64,000 nt of DNA from Ga0077560 sp046330395. Lineage in GTDB: Bacteria > Actinomycetota > Thermoleophilia > Miltoncostaeales > Miltoncostaeaceae. The notes beneath the pieces are model-generated. The model saw only the letters and a list, made by a program, of their open reading frames with translations. It was not told the origin of the DNA and did not search any database. Below are positions 44,808 through 53,702 of the stretch, piece after piece; position 1 is the stretch's first letter, and the number at the start of each line of letters is the position of its first letter. A program made the translations under genes and the position numbers. The stretch is from the NCBI GenBank assembly GCA_046330395.1, contig JAXLSS010000001.1, positions 1 to 64,000 of the forward strand, read 5' to 3'.

Positions 44808-46865
44808 ATGAAGGTGCCCCGCGTGAAACGACCATGCGCCGCTTTGGGCGGCGTCCTGCTGCTCGCCGTGTTCCCCACCGCGATGAGCACGGCGGCGACT
44901 GGAACCGCACCACCTACGTTTTCCATGGTACCAGCCGCGAATGCGGCGGGATGGGCCCCATCCGCCGTCACGGTCACGGTGAACTGCCCGCCCGGCCTCA
45001 CAGCAGAACCGGCCACAATGGGGCCGTTTGGGGAGTCCGCCGCCCCGGTAACGACCCCTCCGGCTTCGTGTGTGAACAACGGCGCGGGAGGCGTTGTCGG
45101 CACCGATAGCGCCGTCGTCCCGCCGGTCGACGCGACGGCTCCCACCATCTCCGTGGCGCTCTCCGGCGGCACCGCGGGCGCCAACGGGTGGTACATCAGC
45201 CCGCCCGTCGCCACCTACACCTGCGCCGATGCGCTGTCGGGCGTGGCCAGCTGCCCGGCGCCCGACAAGCTGGGTGACGGCGCGGGCGGGCCGCCACGCA
45301 CCGCAACGGACGTTGCGGGTCACCCCTCCGCGGCGGTCCGCGCGGTTGCCAACGTCGACACCACGGCTCCGCCGGCGCCCAGCATCGGCATCCCGCAGAA
45401 CGGCGGGGCGTACGAGGTGGGGCAGGCCTACACCCTGCAGTTCGGCTGCCCTCCCGATTCCGTGTCCGGCCTCGCGGCGTGCACCGCCCAGTACGGCGGG
45501 GGTGCCGCCGTGGGCAACGGCGCACCCCTCGATGTCGGCGAGCCGGGCAACGTGGGCAGCCTGGGCAACCGCACCGTCACCGTCACCAACGTCAATGGGG
45601 CCGGACTCACCAGCACCCGTTCGGTGACGTACCGGGTGGTCGACACCAAGGCCCCGTCGCAGCCCGTGCTGGCCAGCCCCGCCCCCGACGCGGTGACGCC
45701 GTCGCGGCAGCCCACGTTCCGGTGGGCGCCCAGCACCGACGGCGGCACCGGGGTGCTGGAGTACCACATCAACGTGGGCGGCAAGACCTACGTGCTGCCC
45801 GCATCGGCCGCCCAGCAGGCAGGGTTCCAGATCCCGGACGTGCTGGTGGACGGCACCTATGAGTGGCAGGTGTTCGCCTTCGACAACGCCGGCAACTCCA
45901 GCGCCTCGCCCAAGCGGCGCTTCCGCGTGGACCCCACCGCCGCCGGCGCGCCGGTGATCACCGCGGGGCCCATGAACGGCGCCGCCACGTCCTCGCGCAC
46001 GCCCACCTTCAACTTCACCGGCACCCCCGGCAGCACGTTCACGTGGCGCACCCTCACGGCGGACGACACCGACGTGCCCGGCGGCGGCGGCAGCGGGCAG
46101 CCGCCGGTGACGCTGCCCAGCCTGACCGACGGCACCTACACCTTCTCGGTCACGCAGACCTCGCCTCAGGGGCAGGTGAGCGAGCCCGTGGTGGCGCTGT
46201 TCCACATCGACACGGTCCCGCCCGGCGCCCCGCGCATCACCGCGGCGCCCACCGTGACCGGCGACACCCGGCCCTCCTTCGCGTGGACCGCCCCCGAGCC
46301 CGGTGGCAGCTACACCTGGGAGGTGCTCAACGCCACGGGCGGTGTGGTGATGGGGCCCGGCACCACGGCCGACACCTCGGTGCGCCTGCCGAGCGCCCTG
46401 GCCTTCGGGGCCTTCCAATTCCACGTGCGCCAGACCGACCCCGCCGGCAACCCCGGGGCCTGGAGCTCGCCGGCGGCGTTCACCGTGCTGGGCACCTCGC
46501 CCAGCACCGGCAGCGCGCAGCGGGGTCACGAGACGGGCCAGACCCGGCCGAAGGTGCGCCATGCCAAGTTCCTGCTCCCCGCCCCGGGGGCGCAGGTCAA
46601 CGCGAAGTCCCTCAAGCTCAAATGGAAGCGCGTGGCCGGGGCCTCGCTGTACAACGTTCAGGTGTTCCGGCTGAACGGCATGAAGTACACCAAGGTGTTC
46701 AGCGCCTTCCCGCGCACCCTCTCGGTGAAGGTGCCGCCCAAGAAGCTGCGTCCGGGACAGCGGTACGCCTGGCGGGTGTGGCCGTTCATGGCGCGTCTCG
46801 GCAAGTACACGCCCCAGCCCTTCGGCATCAGCTGGTTCGACACCAGGCGCGCCACGGCCCGCTGA
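44808..46865 (+). CDS. Large secreted repeat protein with C-terminal RVWP...GISWFDT domain (1)
   Basis: A 685-residue exported protein: signal peptide (KRPCAALGGVLLLAVFP) followed by about six Ig or fibronectin-like units, several with paired cysteines (YTCADALSGVASCP, QFGCPPDSVSGLAAC) and a repeated DTTAPPAP/DTKAPSQP/DTVPPGAP linker. The last 100 residues form a separate domain: KLKWKRVAGASLYNVQVFR, LRPGQRYAWRVWPFM and PFGISWFDT. The same domain ends the next gene. Such ends recur in Thermoleophilia surface proteins. Likely an adhesin or cell-surface scaffold. ATG 44808; TACGCT lies 11 bases upstream. Confidence 0.8.
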   Translation: MKVPRVKRPCAALGGVLLLAVFPTAMSTAATGTAPPTFSMVPAANAAGWAPSAVTVTVNCPPGLTAEPATMGPFGESAAPVTTPPASCVNNGAGGVVGTDSAVVPPVDATAPTISVALSGGTAGANGWYISPPVATYTCADALSGVASCPAPDKLGDGAGGPPRTATDVAGHPSAAVRAVANVDTTAPPAPSIGIPQNGGAYEVGQAYTLQFGCPPDSVSGLAACTAQYGGGAAVGNGAPLDVGEPGNVGSLGNRTVTVTNVNGAGLTSTRSVTYRVVDTKAPSQPVLASPAPDAVTPSRQPTFRWAPSTDGGTGVLEYHINVGGKTYVLPASAAQQAGFQIPDVLVDGTYEWQVFAFDNAGNSSASPKRRFRVDPTAAGAPVITAGPMNGAATSSRTPTFNFTGTPGSTFTWRTLTADDTDVPGGGGSGQPPVTLPSLTDGTYTFSVTQTSPQGQVSEPVVALFHIDTVPPGAPRITAAPTVTGDTRPSFAWTAPEPGGSYTWEVLNATGGVVMGPGTTADTSVRLPSALAFGAFQFHVRQTDPAGNPGAWSSPAAFTVLGTSPSTGSAQRGHETGQTRPKVRHAKFLLPAPGAQVNAKSLKLKWKRVAGASLYNVQVFRLNGMKYTKVFSAFPRTLSVKVPPKKLRPGQRYAWRVWPFMARLGKYTPQPFGISWFDTRRATAR

Positions 46866-46972
46866 GCGCCCGACCGGCCGCGCGGGGGGATGGCCCCGCC
46901 GGGCGTCATCTCCCCCGAGGGTCCAGCGCACGACCCCCCGGACGGGAGGTCCGCCGGGGGCACCCGTACCTC

Positions 46973-46978
46973 TAGATT
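46973..46978 (+). promoter_or_regulatory. -10 box TAGATT, leaderless start
   Basis: TAGATT ends six bases before the ATG at 46985, with no ribosome site. It shows that the second surface protein has its own promoter. Confidence 0.55.
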
Positions 46979-46984
46979 CCCCAC

Positions 46985-49096
46985 ATGCCGATTCGTGCCC
47001 ACGCCCGCCCACGGCGACGTCGCGTCGTCATCGTCAGCACAGGGGCACTCCTGCTGACAAGCGCCGCCGTCGCCAGCGCCGCTCCGACAATCACCAGCGG
47101 CCCGGGCGTGGGGTCGGCCACCAATGATCCGAGCCCGACGTTTAAGTGGAACCCGGGTTTGGGCAGCACTGGGGACGGGACCTTCGCGTGGGACATCGAT
47201 GGTGGGGGGTTCACCATCTTCGCCCCACTCCAGCAGACGACGCTGGGACCCCTCCCGGACGGCTTGCACACGTTCACCGTCAGGGAGAACGGCGACTCCG
47301 GTGACACCGCCGTCAACTTCACGGTGGACACAATCAAGCCGACGCTCACGTCGACGCTGGCCCCTGCGCCCAACCTTGCGGGTTGGAACACTGGGAGCGT
47401 CGTCGTCACCTGGAATTGCACCGACGCTGGGTCGGGCGTTGCGAGCTTCAGCTCGCCGGCCACCCTGGCTGCCACCGGCACCGCGAACGGCACGTGCACG
47501 GACAAGGCCGGCAACGTGCAGACCAGTTCAACTGCGGTCAAGATCGACGGAGTCGCGCCCGTCTACACCCTCGCCGTCGCTCCGCCTGCGCCCGGAGGCA
47601 AGGACATCGCTGGCAACGCGACCGGCTGGTACGTGAGCGGAACGCCCACCGCGAACTACACGTGCACTGACGCGGGATCCGGACTGGCGCCGTCGGCCTG
47701 CCCGGCCGACTTTCAGCTCGCCGCTGACGGCATTCACACCGAGACGCCACCAGGCCCGGTCGCCGACATCGCGGGCAACACCACGGCCGCTCCTCCGGCC
47801 GTGACCATCAAGCGTGACGCCACGGCGCCGTCGAAGCCTGGCCTTAGCACCATCGGACCGGTCACCAACCAGCTGCGCCCGCCCTTCCAGTGGACCAACT
47901 CCACCGACGCCACGTCCGGCGTGGCCGGCTACGAGCTGGTGGTGAAGTCCGGCGGCAGCACCAAGTACGACTCCGCCACCGACCCCGCCTTCGCGGGTTC
48001 GGGCAAGCTCATCCCGGTCTCGGGCGGGTCACAGGTGTCCGCGCAGCTGCCGGCCGACCTCAACGACGGTGGCTCCTACACCTGGACCGTCAAGGCGTTC
48101 GACGCGGCGGGCAACTCCAACACGTCCAGCCAGGGCGCGTTCAGCATCGACACCAGCACGCCCAACGCGCCCAGCATCACGGCGGGGCCCGTGGACGGCG
48201 GTGCCACCAACAGCACCAAGCCCGCGTGGACGTTCGCGGGCCTGCCCGGCGCGCAGTTCAAGTGGCAGCTCAAGACCCAGGCCGGCGTGGTGATCACCCC
48301 GTTCGCCGCCTACAGCGCCACCACCAGCTTCACGCCGGCCGCCGCGCTGGTCGACGGGACGTACCTGTTCGAGGTGCAGCAGCAGGCGCCCAACGGCAAG
48401 GAGAGCGCCCTCACCTCGGCCATCTTCGCCGTGGACACCGTGGCGCCCGGCCAGCCGGTCATCACCTCCAGCCCAGGGGCCAACGCGACCTCCCAGCCCA
48501 CCTTCTCGTGGCGGGCGGCGGAGCCGGGCGGCAGCTTCAATTGGCAGATCACCGGCATCGGCGGGGCTCGCGTGCAGGGGCCGCTGGACACCACGTCCAC
48601 CACCCTGCAGGTGCCGGCCGCCCTCGCCAACGGCAGCTACGTGTTCCAGGTGCGCCAGCGCGACCACGCGGGCAACCTCAGCGAGTGGAGCTTCCCCGAG
48701 CCGTTCACCGTGACCGGAGGATCATCCGGCGGCGGGAACAACGGCGGCGACGGCGGCGGCACGGTCACCAAGTACCGTCCCGGCACGCGCAACGCATCGC
48801 TGATGTACCCCAAGGTGGGCGCCGTGCTGAACCCCACCAAGGTCCTCCTGCGGTGGAAGCGCACCCCCGGGGCCACGCTGTACAACGTGCAGGTCTTCAT
48901 CCTCAGCTCCACCGGTGGCACCACCGTGAAGAAGGTGCACTACGCCTTCCCGCACGGCCTCAGCTACCGGGTGCCCAAGCGCATCCTCAAGCCGGGGCAG
49001 CGCTACGTGTGGCGTGTGTGGCCGTACCTGGGCCGCGTGAAGCGGTACACGAAGAACCCGTTCGGCATCAGCTGGTTCGACACCAAGACCGGCTGA
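46985..49096 (+). CDS. Large secreted repeat protein with C-terminal RVWP...GISWFDT domain (2)
   Basis: A 703-residue paralog of the preceding gene. Signal peptide residues 1-35, then Ig or fibronectin-like units with DTSTPNAP/DTVAPGQP linkers and cysteine pairs (WNCTDAGSGVASFS, YTCTDAGSGLAPSACP). A Gly/Asn-rich hinge (SSGGGNNGGDGGG) leads to the closing domain with LLRWKRTPGATLYNVQVF, LKPGQRYVWRVWPYL and PFGISWFDT. Tandem placement and shared ends show duplication, while the N-terminal units have drifted. Base composition is slightly lower in GC at the start than in neighbours. Confidence 0.8.
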   Translation: MPIRAHARPRRRRVVIVSTGALLLTSAAVASAAPTITSGPGVGSATNDPSPTFKWNPGLGSTGDGTFAWDIDGGGFTIFAPLQQTTLGPLPDGLHTFTVRENGDSGDTAVNFTVDTIKPTLTSTLAPAPNLAGWNTGSVVVTWNCTDAGSGVASFSSPATLAATGTANGTCTDKAGNVQTSSTAVKIDGVAPVYTLAVAPPAPGGKDIAGNATGWYVSGTPTANYTCTDAGSGLAPSACPADFQLAADGIHTETPPGPVADIAGNTTAAPPAVTIKRDATAPSKPGLSTIGPVTNQLRPPFQWTNSTDATSGVAGYELVVKSGGSTKYDSATDPAFAGSGKLIPVSGGSQVSAQLPADLNDGGSYTWTVKAFDAAGNSNTSSQGAFSIDTSTPNAPSITAGPVDGGATNSTKPAWTFAGLPGAQFKWQLKTQAGVVITPFAAYSATTSFTPAAALVDGTYLFEVQQQAPNGKESALTSAIFAVDTVAPGQPVITSSPGANATSQPTFSWRAAEPGGSFNWQITGIGGARVQGPLDTTSTTLQVPAALANGSYVFQVRQRDHAGNLSEWSFPEPFTVTGGSSGGGNNGGDGGGTVTKYRPGTRNASLMYPKVGAVLNPTKVLLRWKRTPGATLYNVQVFILSSTGGTTVKKVHYAFPHGLSYRVPKRILKPGQRYVWRVWPYLGRVKRYTKNPFGISWFDTKTG

Positions 49097-49134
49097 TCCC
49101 GGGCGCGGGGCACCGACCGTCGGCATCGAGCCCG

Positions 49135-49164
49135 CACGGGGCTCATGGGCTGAGCCGCCCCGTG
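49135..49164. terminator. Hairpin between convergent genes
   Basis: CACGGGGC / GCCCCGTG, 8-bp stem with a 14-base loop that contains further short pairing. It serves the two converging surface-protein genes. Confidence 0.6.
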
Positions 49165-49168
49165 GGTC

Positions 49169-49936
49169 TCACCCGTTGCCGAGAATCACGTAGCCCATCC
49201 CGCCGCCCCCATTTATGCCGAAGTTGGGCAGGGTGGTGGTGCACGTGCCCTCACTCGCCACCGCGATGAGCTGCAGTCGGTAGGTCCCGGGCTGGGCGAC
49301 GAAGGTGCCGCTGGTGAACTCGGGATCAGGCCCCGAGAGCATCACGGTCGACACCGACAGCGGCATCGCCTTGTCGGCGGGCACGGCGCCGTCGTCGAAG
49401 TCCCACGCCACGGTGGAGACCGCCAGCGTCTGCGTGTCGGCCGCGTCACGCAGACGCAACCAAAGCCCATATGTGGTGGTGGGGGCGCCGTTGTCCAGCA
49501 TCGCGCCGTTGCCGAAGGCAAGGATTCGGGAGGTCCGTGTCACGGTGATGGTCTGCTGCCCCATCACGTTCTCGGTGCCGCACGGCACGGACTTCTTGTT
49601 GGGCACCAGGATGCTCTCGCCGAAGCTCGGTCCGGCGGGGCCCGCCGGACCCGTGTCGCCCTTCGGCCCCTGCGGCCCCTGCGGGCCGCCCGCGGAGGCT
49701 GTGCCCGCCGTCCTGCCCAGCACCCCGGGGGCGAACAGGTTCGCCCGCAGCGAGCCCGCCCGGATGTCGCGCGCCTGCAGGCTGTGATCCCGGATGTCAC
49801 TTCCGGTGATCGAACCATCCTGGATCTGGGCCCCGGTGATCTTGACGGCGGCGTACGACGTGCCGCCGAGCGCGACGAAGAGCGCCAGGTAGGCGACGAG
49901 GTTGCGTTGGATGTGGCTGCCGGCGTGGCGCAGCAT
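49169..49936 (-). CDS. Surface protein with collagen-like GPQGPQG repeats
   Basis: A 255-residue protein. An N-terminal anchor HIQRNLVAYLALFVALGGTS is followed by a beta-helix-like ladder (ITGAQIQDGSITGSDIRDHS, repeated I.D.S units), a short collagen-like tract (GPQGPQGPKGDTGPAGPAGP) and a C-terminal beta-sandwich with two cysteines. This exact layout is common in Thermoleophilia and is the best single clue to the source organism. The collagen tract probably trimerises the protein and the end domain resembles trimeric TNF-like or jelly-roll heads. ATG 49936 has GGGAGG five bases upstream. Confidence 0.82.
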   Translation of the reverse strand: MLRHAGSHIQRNLVAYLALFVALGGTSYAAVKITGAQIQDGSITGSDIRDHSLQARDIRAGSLRANLFAPGVLGRTAGTASAGGPQGPQGPKGDTGPAGPAGPSFGESILVPNKKSVPCGTENVMGQQTITVTRTSRILAFGNGAMLDNGAPTTTYGLWLRLRDAADTQTLAVSTVAWDFDDGAVPADKAMPLSVSTVMLSGPDPEFTSGTFVAQPGTYRLQLIAVASEGTCTTTLPNFGINGGGGMGYVILGNG

Positions 49937-50053
49937 CGGGCCTCCCGGTGGTGTGGTGAGAGGCCGACCCTCCCCCAGACAGAGGATCCGGAGCAACCGA
50001 TCCGGGAAGCCGAAGTGCGCGCGTGCGGGACATTTGACCGACCCGCGGATCGC

Positions 50054-50059
50054 TAAGCT
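50054..50059 (+). promoter_or_regulatory. -10 box TAAGCT, leaderless GTG start
   Basis: TAAGCT ends seven bases before the GTG at 50067, with no ribosome site. Confidence 0.5.
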
Positions 50060-50066
50060 GGGCCAC

Positions 50067-51155
50067 GTGTCTGATGCCATCTCATTCGCCCGGGGAGCAC
50101 CGTGCCCCGAGGCACTCTCAGGCGATCTGATCGCCAACTGCACGGCCGAGGCGCTTCGCGCCGACGCCACCCGCATCCTGTCCTACGGGACCGGCAACGG
50201 GTATCCACCCCTGCGTGAAGCCCTCGCGGCCGAGCACGGTGTCGGAGCCGACCAGGTGTTCATCACCAACGGCTCCCTGCAGGGGTTCGTGTTCATGCTG
50301 CAGGCCATGCTGCAGCCCGGCGACCTGGTCGCCGTGGAGGCCCCCACCTACGACCGCGCGCTGCTGCAGCTCAACCTGCACGGCATGCAGATCCTGCCCA
50401 TCCCCATGGGCGAGGACGGCCTGGAGGTGGACGCGCTGGCCGAGGCCTGCGCCGCCGGCCGCGTACCGAAGCTGCTGTACACCATCACCAACTTCCAGAA
50501 CCCGTCGGGTGCCACGCTGTCCGCGGCCAAGCGCACGGCGCTGCTGGAGCTGGCCGACAGGTACGGCTTCCTCATCCTGGAGGACGACCCGTACGGCAAG
50601 CTGCGGTTCGAGGGTGAGCCGCTGCCCGGGCTGTTCGAGATGAACCCCGGTGGCAACACCATGTTCACCAGCTCGTTCTCCAAGACGGTGGCGCCCGGGC
50701 TGCGGGTGGGCTACATCATCGCGAAGGCCGCGCAGGCCAAGGCCCTGGCCGACCAGGCCGGCAAGACCTACATCTCGCCGTCCCTGCTGGCCGAGGCCGC
50801 CATCCACCGCCTGGTGGCCGACGGCGGGCTGCCGGCCAACATCGCCAAGGTCACGGCGCTCATGAAGGAGCGTCGCGACGCCATGGCGGCGGGCCTGGTG
50901 CACATGCCCGAGGGCACCCGCTGCACCCCGCCCATGGGTGGGTTCTTCATGTGGATGGAGCTGCCCGAGCCCCTGTCGGCCGACGCGCTGTTCCAGCCCG
51001 CGGTGGACGCCGGCATCACGTACGTGAAGGGCACCGACTGCTTCCTCACCGGCGGCGAGCGCACCCTGCGGCTCGCGTACAGCGGTGTGTCCCCCGCGCA
51101 GATCAGCGAGGGCATGGAGCGGCTGGGCGCCGTGTTCGCGGCGGCCCTCAAGTAG
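50067..51155 (+). CDS. PLP-dependent aminotransferase (class I, LysN/2-aminoadipate-like)
   Basis: A 362-residue fold type I enzyme without the GntR DNA-binding half of MocR proteins. Family landmarks: SYGTGNGYPPLREALA, ITNGSLQGF, TITNFQNPSG, EDDPYGKLRF and TSSFSKTVAPGLRVGYI with the PLP-binding Lys. The subgroup includes 2-aminoadipate and aromatic or branched-chain amino acid aminotransferases; substrate cannot be set here. The leaderless GTG at 50067 is supported by TAAGCT. A long hairpin follows the stop. Confidence 0.87.
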   Translation: MSDAISFARGAPCPEALSGDLIANCTAEALRADATRILSYGTGNGYPPLREALAAEHGVGADQVFITNGSLQGFVFMLQAMLQPGDLVAVEAPTYDRALLQLNLHGMQILPIPMGEDGLEVDALAEACAAGRVPKLLYTITNFQNPSGATLSAAKRTALLELADRYGFLILEDDPYGKLRFEGEPLPGLFEMNPGGNTMFTSSFSKTVAPGLRVGYIIAKAAQAKALADQAGKTYISPSLLAEAAIHRLVADGGLPANIAKVTALMKERRDAMAAGLVHMPEGTRCTPPMGGFFMWMELPEPLSADALFQPAVDAGITYVKGTDCFLTGGERTLRLAYSGVSPAQISEGMERLGAVFAAALK

Positions 51156-51159
51156 CAGC

Positions 51160-51199
51160 GTGTGCGGGTGGCGGCGGGCGACCGCCGCCACCCACACAC
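51160..51199. terminator. Strong hairpin terminator between convergent genes
   Basis: A stem of 17 pairs with one mismatch: GTGTG-GGGTGGCGGCGG arm (51160-51177) against its complement (51182-51199), with a 4-base loop. It sits between the aminotransferase and MOSC genes. Confidence 0.85.
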
Positions 51200-51205
51200 G
51201 TGCCG

Positions 51206-51865
51206 TCAGGTCCTGTCGAGGGCCGCCAGGCGTTCGTTCACCCACGACACCCATCGTGGATGGAGGGTGTCGCGTGCGTGTGACACCAGGGTGAGGGCGT
51301 CCCGGTCGCGTGCGCCGTCCACACGGGCGTGCGCCATGGCGGTGACGGTGACCTCCGGGTCGGGCCCGCGCGCGATGCGCGTGACCTCGTCGCCGGCGCG
51401 CACCGCGCCCGTGCGGAGCACGCGGGCGTAGAAGCCCAGGCGCCCGGCCTTCATGAAGCGGTCGGGGAAGGTGTCGTCGCGCATCCACGCCCCCAGCGTG
51501 GCGCACGGCAGACGCGGCACGGTCACCTCCAGCTCCACCCCGCCCACCGTGAACCGGTCACCGCAGGCCACCTCCCCGTCGCGCAGGCCCGTCACCGTGA
51601 GGTTCTCGCCGAAGAGGCCGTCGGGCAGCGGCCGGCCCAGCTGACCCTCCCACCAGTCGTAGTCGTCACGGCTGTACAGGTACACCGCCATGTGCGGGCC
51701 GCCGTGGACATCGCGGTTGCCCTGCCCGTCGCCGGCCAGTCCCTCCGCGCCGACCTCCACCCGGCCCTCCACCGGCACCTTGCGGATGCCCGTTCGCAGC
51801 GACCGGTCACCCCGGATGATGGACGCCACCGGGCCGACGTTCACCGACACCACGCGCTCGCTCAC
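51206..51865 (-). CDS. MOSC-domain protein (YiiM-like)
   Basis: A 219-residue protein of the MOSC family, which handles molybdenum-cofactor-bound sulfur or detoxifies N-hydroxylated compounds. It begins VSVNVGPVASI and has GLAGDGQGNRDVHGGPHMAV with the conserved His-Gly-Gly, FGENLTVTGL and the conserved cysteine in RLPCATLGAWM. The C-terminal part is a helical YiiM-type extension. A GTG start at 51865 is used. It faces the DNA glycosylase gene head to head with about 40 bp between starts. It depends on molybdenum cofactor made with MoaDE at 3 kb. Confidence 0.88.
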   Translation of the reverse strand: MSERVVSVNVGPVASIIRGDRSLRTGIRKVPVEGRVEVGAEGLAGDGQGNRDVHGGPHMAVYLYSRDDYDWWEGQLGRPLPDGLFGENLTVTGLRDGEVACGDRFTVGGVELEVTVPRLPCATLGAWMRDDTFPDRFMKAGRLGFYARVLRTGAVRAGDEVTRIARGPDPEVTVTAMAHARVDGARDRDALTLVSHARDTLHPRWVSWVNERLAALDRT

Positions 51866-51905
51866 CGCGCCACCCCCTTGTCTGACGGCTGCGATGCTGC
51901 CGCCC

Positions 51906-52799
51906 GTGGAGCTTCAGTCCACCATCATGCCAACGGGGCCGTACGCGCTGCTGCGCTCGGCGGCCACGGGGGCCTGCCCCACCCGCCGCATCGCCGGCGG
52001 GGTGCTTCACCTGGCACTGGACACCGCCCAGGGTGCGGCCTCGGCCCGTGTGGCCCAGCGGGCCGACGGCGCCCTGCTGGTGCACCTGGATGCGCCGGAT
52101 CCCGAATCGGCGATGCCGGTGCTGCGGGCCACCCTGGCCGTGGACGTGGACCTGCGGCCCTTCACCGCCATGGTGGCCGACGACCCGGTGCTGGGGCCGC
52201 GCACCCGGCGCCACCGGGGCATGCGGCCGCTGCCCCTGATGTCGCCCTCCCACGCGCTGCTGCGCGGCATCGCGGGCCAGTTGGTGCAGCAGCGCGATGC
52301 CCGCCGCATGGAGTTCGCCGGGGTGCGCGCCGTGGGCCGGCCGGTGGGTGCGCTGTGGGCGCCCCTGCGTCGCGACGAGCTGCGGGCGGTGCCGGTGCCG
52401 GTGCTGCAGCGTGCGGGCATGGCCGAGCGCCGTGCCGTGCTGGTGCGCCGGGCCGCCGCGGCGCTGGACCTGGACGGCCTGCACCGTCTGCCCACGGACG
52501 AGGTGGTGCGCCGGTTGTGTGCGCACCCCGGCATCGGGCCGTGGACCGCCGGCGTGGTGTGCACCCTCGGACTCGGGCGCCTCGACCACGGACTGGTGGG
52601 CGACCTCGGCCTGGTGCGCATGATGGCGCTGCGCGAGGGGCGGGTGGTGGAGGCCGAGGAGACGGCGTCCCTGCTGGAGCCGTGGGCGCCGTACCAGGCC
52701 CTGGCCAGTGCGTACCTGCTGTACGGCGGCGTGGGCGGAAAACTGCCGGCGTCGCCGATTACGGTGGCGCGCTTCGCGCGCCGCGGTCCACGGGGTTGA
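51906..52799 (+). CDS. DNA-3-methyladenine glycosylase-like protein (HhH-GPD)
   Basis: A roughly 297-residue base-excision repair enzyme of the AlkA type. The N-terminal domain is followed by SPSHALLRGIAGQLVQQRDA (start of the HhH-GPD fold), LPTDEVVRRLCAHPGIGPWT with the helix-hairpin-helix, and GLVGDLGLVR where the catalytic Asp is expected (the D in GDLGL). It removes alkylated purines. GTG 51906 is chosen because GATGCT ends seven bases before it, as in other leaderless genes here; ATG 51894 is an in-frame alternative. Copy 3 of the structured element begins right at the stop codon. Confidence 0.78.
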   Translation: MELQSTIMPTGPYALLRSAATGACPTRRIAGGVLHLALDTAQGAASARVAQRADGALLVHLDAPDPESAMPVLRATLAVDVDLRPFTAMVADDPVLGPRTRRHRGMRPLPLMSPSHALLRGIAGQLVQQRDARRMEFAGVRAVGRPVGALWAPLRRDELRAVPVPVLQRAGMAERRAVLVRRAAAALDLDGLHRLPTDEVVRRLCAHPGIGPWTAGVVCTLGLGRLDHGLVGDLGLVRMMALREGRVVEAEETASLLEPWAPYQALASAYLLYGGVGGKLPASPITVARFARRGPRG

Positions 52800-53031
52800 C
52801 CTCGCAGGGATCCGCTGCGGACGGGTGGGTTCGGCGAGTGGTCCGTCACCACCGCGCCCTCACGGGCTGCCCGGACACAGGTCGAACCTCGCCGTCCGTG
52901 GCTCGGGGGACTCACACCTGCACCATCCCCAATTGGGGGCCTCGGGCACCCTGGTGGGCGGAGACTTCGACATGAGGCGATGGACGCGCCGTATTGGCGC
53001 GTCCCCATGTTGAGGCTGCCGGGTTGGCAGC
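52800..53031 (+). repeat. Structured intergenic element, copy 3
   Basis: Most diverged copy, in the orientation of the glycosylase gene. GCAGG 52804-52808 pairs with CCTGC 52917-52921. GGACGG 52819-52824 pairs with CCGTCC 52892-52897, where copies 1 and 2 have GGATGG with CCATCC. CGAG 52835-52838 pairs with CTCG 52888-52891. CCCC/GGGG hairpin 52927-52938. Terminal hairpin GGACGCGCC/GGCGCGTCC 52982-53004. GCTGCC/GGCAGC 53015-53031. The base changes against copies 1 and 2 keep the pairs. It fills most of a 322-bp tail-to-tail gap. Confidence 0.8.
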
Positions 53032-53062
53032 GCTCCCAAGAAGAGCTGCTGACGGCCCGGCC

Positions 53063-53079
53063 GGCGGCCCCAGGCCGCC
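53063..53079. terminator. Hairpin downstream of element copy 3
   Basis: GGCGGCC / GGCCGCC, 7-bp stem with loop CCA, followed by GTCGACCTTCTTC. It lies between copy 3 and the convergent acetyltransferase stop. Confidence 0.55.
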
Positions 53080-53121
53080 GTCGACCTTCTTCAGCCCGAG
53101 AGTCGGCGCATCCCAGCCGGG

Positions 53122-53664
53122 TCAGAGGACGATGCCGTCGAGCCGGCGGATGTAGCGCACCGAGGGGACGCTCAGGCGGGGGGACGTCCAGGGGCGCTCG
53201 CCGCCGTCCCAGTGCCAGCCGCGCGCCTCGTAGAAGGCGCGGGCGCGGGCGTTTCCGCGCAGCACCCACAGCTCGGCGGTGCCGCACTCCATCCTGGCCA
53301 GGAACGCCTCCGCCTCCTCCAGCAGGGCGCCGCCGACGCCCCCGCGCCACCGCCCCGGGGCCACGTACAGCGCCTCCACCTCGCCCTCGCTGATCGGGGC
53401 GGGGGCAACCTTCTCCTCCGGGTGGTCCGTGCACACGCAGAAGCCCACCACCTGGCCGTCCGGGGCGTGGGCCACGGTGACGTGGCGGTCACCGGCCAGC
53501 AGCGTGCCGCGCCATCGCTCGGCGGTGTCGGGCACGTGCAGGTGGTCCAGCACCGTCTGGCGGATCAGGCCGCGATACCCCGTGCGCCACGAGGCCACGT
53601 GCACGCGCGCGATGCCGGGGGCGTCGTGCAACCCCGCGGCGCTCAGGCGGACGGTCGACTGCAT
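53122..53664 (-). CDS. GNAT-family N-acetyltransferase
   Basis: A 180-residue protein with the full GNAT order: an N-terminal RLSAAGLHDAPGIARVHVAS, the central strand VVGFCVCTD, VEALYVAPGRWRGGVGGALL with the acetyl-CoA-binding loop (GRWRGGVGG, the R/Q-x-x-G-x-G/A site), and NARARAFYEARGWHWDG near the end. Substrate unknown. The ATG at 53664 gives a normal start. Convergent with the glycosylase gene across element copy 3. Confidence 0.88.
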   Translation of the reverse strand: MQSTVRLSAAGLHDAPGIARVHVASWRTGYRGLIRQTVLDHLHVPDTAERWRGTLLAGDRHVTVAHAPDGQVVGFCVCTDHPEEKVAPAPISEGEVEALYVAPGRWRGGVGGALLEEAEAFLARMECGTAELWVLRGNARARAFYEARGWHWDGGERPWTSPRLSVPSVRYIRRLDGIVL

Positions 53665-53702
53665 CCGCGTACGCTATCCGGGTCCGAGGGGAGGGGGGAC
53701 GA

